From contig CM042145.1 in assembly GCA_023376005.1 (NCBI GenBank), positions 15,672,066 to 15,736,065 on the forward strand: 64,000 nucleotides of DNA, read 5' to 3'. Shown here one piece after another: positions 55,831 through 64,000 of this stretch. A program made the translations under genes and the position numbers. The notes under the pieces were generated by a model. That model was not told the origin of the DNA and made no database searches. It saw only the letters and a list, made by a program, of their open reading frames with translations. Every line of letters starts with the position of its first letter. Within the stretch, counting starts at the first letter, position 1. The stretch is from Doryteuthis pealeii. Lineage: Eukaryota; Mollusca; Cephalopoda; Myopsida; Loliginidae.

Positions 55831-56075
55831 GGTTATTTCCTATAAGTCTAACATGATCAAAGGGGAACCACTCTTGACTGATAAATTATTTATTTATTTA
55901 TTGATCTACTAGGAAAAAAGAAGACGGGGTTAGGGTTAGGGTTAGAGCTTAGGATTAGGGTTTAGGGTTAGGGTTTAGGGTTAAGATTAGGGTTAGTTTA
56001 ATGGGAAAATAGATAAATAATTTATCAGTCAAAAGTGGTTCCCCTTTGATCATGTTAGACTTATAGGAAATAACC
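55831..56075. mobile_element. Telomere-repeat foldback MITE, intact copy
   Basis: Both arms are present around GGGTTAGGGTTAGAGC-type repeats (55926-55996). Confidence 0.72.
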
Positions 56076-56406
56076 AAGATCTGTCATAAACTCACAGTTT
56101 TTTTGCTGATTTATTTGGTATATAAGCCAAATGTTGGCAGTCTTTGTACAGTTTTTTCTTCTTTGACATTGGTTTAAAGACATCTTTTTGGTGTCGAGGA
56201 ATGAATGGCCTGAAAGATGATGAATTAAAAATTGATAATTTATGTTTTTACATACAGATAAAATACAGAGCACTGAATGAAAATACAAGACCAGATTGTT
56301 GGAAATTAACAACATTTTATTTAACACAGAATAGAGAATGCTTCTATCCTAAAAGTGATTCAGCTAGCTCAACCATGCTGTGCATATGCGTCCATTTGGT
56401 CTACTA

Positions 56407-56545
56407 ATTCAGAGGCTTACCATCTAGTGTGGAGATATCTTCATCTTGTTTAAAATACATAAACTCAGTTTTATCTGCATTCACATACAGGCCAATGCCT
56501 CTTGTTGCCTTCTCTAGGCTATGCAGCTGTAATATGTAATAACCC
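56407..56545 (-). pseudogene. Non-LTR reverse transcriptase fragment, copy 2
   Basis: Second-block counterpart of 3886-4030 with the same GLYVNADKTE motif. Confidence 0.62.
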
Positions 56546-56863
56546 ACAAAGGTTGATATGCCATTAAACAAAATAACTTATGTTTTTATATACAGATAAA
56601 ATATGGAGCACTGAATGAAAATGCAAGACCAGGTTGTTGGAAAATTAACAAGGTTTTATTTGACACAGAGTAGAGAATGCTTATATCCTAAAAGTGACTT
56701 AATTAGCTCAACCGTGTTGTGCATGCATCCATTTTTATAATTCTAAGGGAGTTATAAGCAAATACTTTGTTTGGGAAATTAATAGCTTTATTAGACTTCT
56801 GGTCCAATTAAAAAAGATAAGTATGTATGACTATAAAAGTTTACATTTATATGATACAAGCCT

Positions 56864-57050
56864 TCGCCAACTCAGCGTATGAGTAGCACAAGGATCTGTG
56901 TGGTAAAGTGAAGAGCTGATGGTAGGTGTGGTGCTCTGCCTCAGACTCTAAAAAACAATCTCTTTGGTCTAGTGCCAGTGAAAAGGGTATAGACTCCCTC
57001 GATGTCTGGCTGATACCGACTTTAGACCCCCCCGATGACTTTACTTACTT
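56864..57050 (+). mobile_element. SINE1 body, copy 2
   Basis: Counterpart of 4327-4500; its end (GATGACTTTACTTACTT) is closer to the consensus tail. Confidence 0.65.
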
Positions 57051-57427
57051 TATTTCAGCAGAGCTGAGCATTAAAACTGAAACTATAATATCTGGAGTTC
57101 ATTCTTTGTCTCAAGTTGGTTATACTCAATGAAAATTATTCGTTATCTGATGAAAAACAGGAAGATATGTTTGGTGTATGTAATATTCTATATTCAGATT
57201 AAAAATGGCTACAAATAATTTTTTTGGCTCATCAAATAAGAACACGTTAACAAGGTGTTATGTTTTTACATACAGATAAAATACAGAAGACTGAATGAAA
57301 ATGCAAGACCAGGTTGTTGGAAATTAACAAGGTTTAATTTAACACCAGGTAGAGAATGCTTCTGCCCTAAAAGTAACTTAATTAGATTGAGTCATCTGAT
57401 CTGTGCGGTAGGTGTGACCAAAACTTT

Positions 57428-57467
57428 TCGTCTGAAGATCGCATAGGCGAGAAACTATCAGTAACCA
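57428..57467 (+). ncRNA. Hammerhead ribozyme A, copy 2
   Basis: Same core, stem II, stem III and cleavage triplet as at 4893. Stem I is TCGT/ACCA, with one C.C mismatch replacing a G-C pair. Cleavage is predicted after 57463, probably weaker than in copy 1. Confidence 0.7.
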
Positions 57468-58018
57468 GGTGTTGACTCTATGTCCATGCTACCTTAACTC
57501 AAATATATATATATATATATGTATATATATATGTGTGTGTGTGTGTGTGTGCGTGTGTGCGACTTTCATCTGGTTTCTTTGGTTCTTTGATCTATGACAT
57601 ATCAACTTTGTGGGTGATATAATGAATATGTAAATACCTTGGTACCGCCTCACTATAATCTGATTGGACAGTGTCATGTATAAATAGTCAACAACCCGGA
57701 TATATCAGTGGGTCATTTAATGCCAAAACAATCCTTGTAGAACAGTCGTGATACTATTTAACTCATAGCTGGGGGCATGAGGGATTCAAAAAGGACAACA
57801 AAATCTCAATATCTTTTTGACACACCTTGTATATATCTTTCATATTGATGAGATTTTTTTTTGATTGATTGATTGATTCTAATTGCATTGTACATTCATA
57901 TTGCCTTTTTTTGTACAGCTGTTTCTTAAGAGAGTGTTATTTTTTCTTTCTTTTGCACACTGTCCTATCACATACGAACAATTTTTAAACAGAACTATTT
58001 GACTCATAGATAAGACCT

Positions 58019-58762
58019 TGATATATAATGAGATATCTCTAAAAGCGTATGGTTTGCAAAGAAGAAATAATGGACGGGAAGGTTTTGATTAATATCGTTT
58101 ATTTTTAAATAAACAAAAGCTGGAATCATTGGTATTGTAGTCGACGTGATAGTAGTAATCCCTTTTTGCTGTTTGGTGAAAAGAGGGTAGGCGTGGGGTT
58201 AAAAGTCAGTTCTGGCTCTGATGGTGACTTGAGTTGACAGGCGTAGGTTGGTAAGATTATTGATAGTAGTGGTCAGGCAGGGTAAGGGGTATCATGCTGG
58301 CTGTGGCGTAGGGTCGAAGCAAAATTGAGTTGGTTGGGTAGACATGGGTGTGCATGGTAGTCCCTTTTATCTTGATTGCCAGCCGGCGATACCCATGGCT
58401 TGGAAGCCCTCAGTCAACTCTCTTAGCATTAAGTTGGCTCGTTATATAGTAAAGAGATAGGCCCCAGAAGGGCTTTTCATGATTTTGGGGGGAAGGTTTT
58501 TTATTGGGCGAAAATCCGGATTCTGTTTATAACATTATTTTTTATTGTTTAGGAATTCCTTTCAAGCGGAAGCTCTGCCCGAGCCTATGCGCAGATCTGT
58601 GTTAATTTGGTCACTTCGTTTTAGGGTCCGTTGAGTTAACTTCCGTGGTAGGCGTCCGTGACTTGTGTTTTGTTTTGTTTTTAATTTTGTTTTGTTGGCG
58701 AATGGATGCATTGTGAAGTAAGGATTGTGAATCATAAGAGACATCTTATTTCTGTTATAACA
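58019..58762. mobile_element. Probable solo LTR, copy 2
   Basis: Second-block copy of 5483-6222 with small indels (for example GACAGGCGTAGG for GACAGCGTAGG). Confidence 0.48.
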
Positions 58763-59468
58763 ACCCTAACAGGTACTACCACTGTGGGTCGAAGTGGACC
58801 TTCTACTGAATATACAGTGGCCATATTCTAAGCCACGCTAACAGGGGTGTCAAGAGAACGGGGACAAAAGTAAATGGTTTATCATAGGCCAGGCATGTTT
58901 TACTGACAGAATAATGTTATTATAGTCTGTTACCTTTCAAAATATATGACAGTGATTTTCCACAGTTTACCGTTATTTTAAATTAAACTACCTGCTAAAA
59001 ATTATAGGCTATGCCTATCCATTATCTGAAAATGTATCAAAAAGTAATATATTGTTTAATGGTTTACCATTAGTAATATATTGTTTAATGGTTAGCCATA
59101 TTATTATCAACCTTCCATTAATTTATACAGAATCAACATTCCATTAATTATGCAGAATTAAGTTATTTTAATTAATTTATACAGAATTTATATTAATTAA
59201 TTTATACAGAATCATATATTAATTAATTTATACAGAATTTGTATGAATTAATTTATACAGAATCATATATTAATTAATTTATACAGAATCGACATTCCAT
59301 AATTTATACAGAATGAAATATTCATTAACATTAATAACAATGAAATATTTATTAATCTATACAGAATAAAATATATATTTAATGGTTAGCCATTAATAAT
59401 ATATTGTTTAATGGTTAGCCATATTATTATCAACATTTCACTGATTTATATTAATAAAAAATTCTTAC

Positions 59469-59623
59469 TCAATGTGTTTCAGGAGTTTTCGGTCTGATGG
59501 TTCTTTTAATAAACTATCCAAAGATGAACAAAGACTGTAAATGTCCCAATCTTCAGAATATTCAGTTAATGCTCCTACCAGTGCCATTTTCTTGTGATAA
59601 TCCTTGTCACAGTATTTAGCCAC
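59469..59623 (-). CDS. Second copy of exon C
   Basis: Identical to exon C across all 155 bp, with the same acceptor and donor, while surrounding intron sequence has substitutions and indels. Strong conservation relative to the introns supports a translated HN-like segment. Confidence 0.72.
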
Positions 59624-60099
59624 CTAAAATCAAATTAAGACAAAAAACAAAAAGTAAAAAAACAGATTTAAAAAAAAAAAAATAGGACCAAAATGTATTT
59701 TGTTAAAAGAAATTCAGTTTTGATAAAATAGAATAAAATTAGTTTGGTGGTTGGTTTTGAAGGCTATCACAATGCAAGTGTAAAGAAAAATAAGATAACT
59801 ATGGTGTTGTTTGTTAACCTTTGATTTATTCTTAATATTTGGAGATAGAGATCTCTTCGTCAACTGAAGCTGTTGCTAGTAATTGTTTATTCTGCTTTGT
59901 GTCTTATATCTTCCAAATTCTGTGCTTGTGTGTGTGTTTGTGTTTATGTGTTCAACAATGTCTTATCATTCCAAGTTTGGCCTACCCTTTTTGTTTTATT
60001 ATATATATATATATTGGTTTGGTGGTTGGTTTTGAAAGCTATCACAATGCAAGTGTAAAGAAAAATGAGGTAATTATGGTGTTGTTTACACTTCTTTAG

Positions 60100-60215
60100 T
60101 CGTCATCGTCAGGACGGCCTAATGTTGGTATCAGCCAGACAGCGAGGGAATCTATCCCCTTTTCAATAGCTCTAGACCAAGGAGATTATTTTAGCATCTG
60201 ACTCGTTTTGGGTTT
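60100..60215 (-). mobile_element. SINE1 3' fragment, copy 2
   Basis: GGACGGCCTAATGTTGGTAT to GACCAAGGAGATTATTTT; counterpart of 7480-7590. Confidence 0.6.
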
Positions 60216-60849
60216 GAATTTGGCTCACATTTCCTACAACAATAACCATTACACCACATACCTCCATTAATATTTATATGCTTGTATATACAAGGCTGAG
60301 TCACAGCCTACTAATACATATGTCACCATAAGCCGGCAGAATTCTAACAGGCCTATTTGTTTTATAGTCTGTTTTATGTCTGTTTCGAAAAATCTTAAAG
60401 CATAAACATTTGGCTAGATGGAACTGTAAGTTCCCCTTAAGAAATACTGTTTCTCTGTAGTATCATTACTATCATTGTCGACCATGACCAGGGAATACAT
60501 TTCACATTGAAAAGGTTTCATTTTTTTCTGATATAACCTGAAACCATAGATAAATTGTTGGTGTTTGTTTTGTATAACTGAATAATTTTTAAAACTACTT
60601 TTTGTTTGTTTGTTTGTTTGTTTGTTTGTTTACAATCTTTTTATTATTACATTTCTGAAGAAAAAAGACAACAAGTTTGTATATTTTTAACATTTTTTTC
60701 GAAACAGTCATAAATTGACTATAAAATGAATAGATCTGTTAGAATTCTGCCTGCTTAGGTGACATATGGGGCCATATATATTAGTAGGCCGTGGCTGAGT
60801 CTAAAGGTTTGCAATATTTTGGAACATGCTTGGTTGTGGTGCGTATACA

Positions 60850-61320
60850 ACATAACTGATTAACAGTTCAAGCCATGGAAAGGTACCTACTGTGGTAGGT
60901 AGTATTGTGGTAGCTGGTGTGCTGACAAGTTGTGTACAGCTTCACTCTGTGTGGGATTTGAAAGCTGCACATATGGACATCCAACATAGTCTAATTCAGG
61001 AACTTAGGCTTTACAAGTTTGAACTGGGCCATAATATAACTAAAAACATTTGTTGTGCCATAGGTGAAGGCGCAGTTGTTCAGAGTTCAGTAACCAGATG
61101 ATTCAAGAAATTTTGCTCGGGTTGCAAGAACCTCGATGATCAGGCAAGTGGGGATTTCAAGGCCGTGCTCCAAACCATAGAAATAAATCTGGTGAGTAGC
61201 ATTTGGAGAGTATCAGGCACGCTCAACATCCCACAATCCAGTGTGGTTCTTCACCTACACAACCTCGGCAAAAGCATCAAGAACTGCCAAATTGTCCTTC
61301 ACATTGCCAAAATTTTGATT
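60850..61320 (+). pseudogene. Mariner transposase N-terminal half, copy 2
   Basis: Second-block copy of 8230-8710. The stop after SSVTR is lost here (TGA to a read-through in another register), but other breaks remain. Confidence 0.7.
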
Positions 61321-61586
61321 CGCCCTAGTATGTGCGTGAGTGTAATCTTAAACCAGTAAGAACAGAAAATTACAGTGAGATTTTTATTAGAAAAAAATGC
61401 AATAATAATAAAAAAAAAAATAATTAAGAATAAAGCAATTTCCAGTCCAATTTGCAACTGAAGGAAAATTCTGTGAGGTATTTGTTCAAGCTCAACGTCA
61501 TTTTTCAATCATCCAAATTGCTGTAAAACTTTTAAAGAAAGTGTAAAATTGTTCGTGTTTTTAATGACTGAAAATAAAATTCTTAC

Positions 61587-61768
61587 TTTTGTGAAAAGAA
61601 ATTTAGAAGTTTTGATTTGGGGTCCCCTGAAGTCATCTGTAACTGTGTTTTCTCTAATTCCAGTAGGAATGGTTGACAAAATCAGACGTTCATGTTCAGC
61701 AATCAGTACCAATTCTTTGTGGTCAATTTCATGGATGGGTTTATCATTTACTGTTAATATAATGTCTC
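61587..61768 (-). CDS. Second copy of exon B
   Basis: Same splice signals and same 60 encoded residues as exon B. Four base differences, in the codons for T of STIPTG, N of RENT, P of GPQ and K of HKEL, are all silent. The upstream tandem splice-site array is twice as long in this copy. If the block is a true duplication, this exon lies transcriptionally upstream of exon A and would need its own exon A beyond 64000. If it is a haplotig it is simply the other allele. Confidence 0.8.
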
Positions 61769-62268
61769 CTTTAAAGAAAAAAAAACATATAATGTCTCCA
61801 ATAAAGAAAAAAAAACATATAATGTCTCCTTTAAAGAATAAACCTATAATGTCTCCAATAAAGAAAAAAAACATATAATGTCTCCTTTAAAGAATAAACC
61901 TATAATGTCTCCAATAAAGAAAAAAACATATAATGTCTCCAATAAAGAAAAAAACAATAATGTCTCCTTTAAAGAAAAAAAAATATAATGTCTCCTTTAA
62001 AGAATAAACCTATAATGTCTCCTTTAAAGAAAAACCATATAATGTCTCCTTTAAAGAAAAAAACCCATATAATGTCTCCTTTAAAGAAAAAAACACATAA
62101 TGTCTCCTTTAAAGAATAAACCTATAATGTCTCCTTTAAAGAAAAAAAAACATATAATGTCTCCTTTAAAGAAAAAAACACATAATGTCTCCTTTAAAGA
62201 ATAAACCTAAAATGTCTCCTTTAAAGAAAAAAACATATAATGTCTCCTTTAAAGAAAAAAACAATTAG
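61761..62268. repeat. Tandem array of the exon B 3' splice site, 18 units (copy 2)
   Basis: Same unit as at 9161, expanded to about 18 copies, with three unit variants (TTTAAAG, CCAATAAAG, and a form followed by AATAAACC). The exon-proximal unit keeps an intact AG in both copies. Confidence 0.9.
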
Positions 62269-62329
62269 TCACTGAGAAAAAGAAACCTTATTTATTATCA
62301 CAATTTATAACAATGCTGGGATACTTTGA

Positions 62330-62550
62330 TTTTATGAGGGTGGGCTGAAATGTTCATAGGCTGAAAAGCTCATATGATGATGTCATATCTGCTGTTGCTG
62401 ACTTTTTTGATCAATGGGATCCAAATACTACAACAACGATGGAAGAAGTGTGTTGACCACAAGGGAGACTATGTTGAAAAATAACTTTATTTGGTCACAT
62501 TGCATGAGAGTATCTTGGTTAGCCTATGAACTTTTCAGCCAACTCTTGTA
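62330..62550 (+). mobile_element. Internally deleted mariner, copy 2
   Basis: Same as 9489-9708; the C-terminal codons have a change (GTTGACCACAAG). A partial duplicate of the 5' end recurs at 62612-62640. Confidence 0.65.
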
Positions 62551-63170
62551 AAAGACATTTATCCAAAAAGATTAGAGTATTCATATGAATAAGTTTGTAT
62601 ATTTTTAATGATTTTATGAGGGTGGGCTGAAAATGTAAATTTCACATGTTTTTTTTTTTTGGTGGGGGGGGGGGCGAATTCTATGGTTGAGACACTATTT
62701 GAGTTTATATTACACATTATTTTAGAAAAACAAACTTGTAAACAAAGACTAAAGATTTTAGAAAACCCTACATATCATATATAAAAATCCTAAACTAAAC
62801 AAAATAAACTTGGATAATAACACTAATGTTCTAAAATGCCTGTAATTACATTAATAATTTATACAATAATAATAATATTAACAATAATAATAATAGTGGA
62901 AACAATGATAATAATAACAATGATAACAACACTAATAATAATAACAACAACAATAATTAGAATAAAGTAAAATAAACAAATTACAAAATAAAACACCTAT
63001 ATAAATAGAATACAAGCTTGGGACTGAAAGTACTCGGGAAATAATAAGCTATGGCAAATACATCAGCCAATTTTCGCCTGATATAGTTATATCAATCCAG
63101 TAACTCAAAAGGACCATGAACAAGATTTGCAGACAGAAAATGGCTGCACAGTTCAACGAAATATATATAA

Positions 63171-64000
63171 TGCAGACAGCACAATTTTATTTATTTATTT
63201 ATTTAATTTTTTTTTTTATTAATTCCAACGTTTAACTAGCAGCGTTCTGTTTTTACTAACGGTCTTTTTCCCGTCTTGTTTTTGTTGATGACCGACCCAC
63301 GTGCGGTTGATACATTATAATGCAATAGGGGTCCTCATATTAGTTGAGGATGGGCCGAGTGTTGCTTTTTAAAACCGTCAAGAGAATTGGCCCCGAAACG
63401 GTTTGCACACTTTCTCTTCTGATGAGCCTATTTCAGTTGTAAACATCGTTTTTTTTTCATTATATCTTATTCATACTGTCAGATTAATTTCCATTTTATT
63501 TTCACATACTTGTCCATGAAAAAACTTTACATTTGAATGTTTACCCCTTTTGATGATATCCATTAACACCACGGATTTACCTATAAATGTGGGCTACTTA
63601 TTTTACAGTTGGATTGTATTACAAAAATTTGATATTCCATATACACTTTTATACATATTTTACACTTTTCTATAACTTTACACCAGACTTTTTGAGTCTT
63701 ATTTCATTACTATAATGCTTCTGATTATTTTCAAAAATTGAAAATGAGATTCATTTTATTTTTAAATAAAATTCATTTTATTTTTAAATAAAATTCATAT
63801 TATTTTTAATGCAGACAGCACAATTTTATTTATTATTTATTTATTTTTTTATTTTTATTAATTCCAACGTTTAACTAGCAGCGTTCTGTTTACTAACGGT
63901 CTTTTTCCCGTCTTGTTTTTGTTGATGACCGACCCACGTGCGGTTGATACATTATAATGCAATAGGGTCCTCATATAGTTGAGGATGGGCCGAGTGTTGC
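63171..64000. repeat. Terminal direct repeat, about 190 bp
   Basis: ATGCAGACAGCACAATTTTA to GATGGGCCGAGTGTTGC occurs at 63172-63373 and again at 63811-64000, where the window ends. Unrelated to copy 1 beyond 10330. Contains CCCCGAAACGGTTTGC and CTTCTGATGAGCC. Could be a longer tandem repeat or retroelement ends. Confidence 0.75.

Larger units (their letters stand above)
52740..63165. repeat. Long duplicated block, copy 2 (haplotig or recent duplication)
   Basis: Second copy of the 1026-10330 block. Relative to copy 1 it has an extra palindrome plus insertion (54882-55790), a 28-bp deletion in the LINE fragment near 54250, an expanded splice-site array (61761-62268), and a deletion near 63018 that removes most of an HHR relic. 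It starts 93 bases after a 100-N gap. Confidence 0.93.

Overview
This is a gene-poor, repeat-saturated window from a eukaryote, most likely an invertebrate animal. Lophotrochozoan, for example mollusc-like, is plausible but not proven. Support comes from spliced genes with GT-AG introns, several tRNA-derived SINE families, mariner, Helitron-like, LTR and non-LTR relics, TTAGGG interstitial repeats and very many (TA)n microsatellites. There are no prokaryotic operons, rRNA genes or CRISPR arrays.

The only cellular gene I can support lies on the minus strand. Four exons (12838-12458, 9168-8987, 7025-6871, 1189-1034) join with matching splice phases. They encode PDZ1, PDZ2 (split across an intron), a helical harmonin-N-like segment, and the start of PDZ3. 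The N-terminus and PDZ3 resemble delphilin (GRID2IP) as I remember it, so I call it a delphilin/whirlin-type scaffold. The 3' end runs off the left edge.

The block 1026-10330, holding three of these exons, recurs at 52740-63165 as a near-identical copy. The copy begins just after a 100-N gap that is itself preceded by indel-ridden tandem repeat. The exon copies differ by six synonymous and no replacement changes. The block is either a haplotype (haplotig) misplaced next to its allele, or a very recent partial tandem duplication.

Layout: 1-13 kb is the gene with repeat-filled introns. 13-16.4 kb is a satellite split by a Helitron-like element. 16.4-42 kb is layered SINE1, SINE2, R3, mariner, MITE, LTR and LINE fragments. 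42.3-43.1 kb is a 41-bp satellite. 43.2-45.7 kb is a cluster of ribozyme-bearing and foldback elements. 45.7-48.6 kb is AT-rich sequence without recognisable genes. 48.6-52.5 kb is degenerate tandem repeat. Then come the gap, the second copy of the gene block, and a terminal direct repeat.

The most interesting content is a set of hammerhead ribozymes (HHRs). Four unrelated repeat elements carry cores whose three stems can be drawn by eye (4893, 27650, 43278 with 43657, and 43959 on the minus strand), and there are several decayed relics. One element is a tandem unit whose two cleavage sites lie 379 nt apart, the architecture expected of an animal retrozyme (a small circular-RNA retroelement). 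Two of the elements place a tRNA-like pol III promoter directly upstream of the ribozyme. All lie beside (TA)n tracts. A second unusual feature is a 27-31 bp tandem array that amplifies the 3' splice site of the PDZ2 exon (9 units in one copy, 18 in the other).
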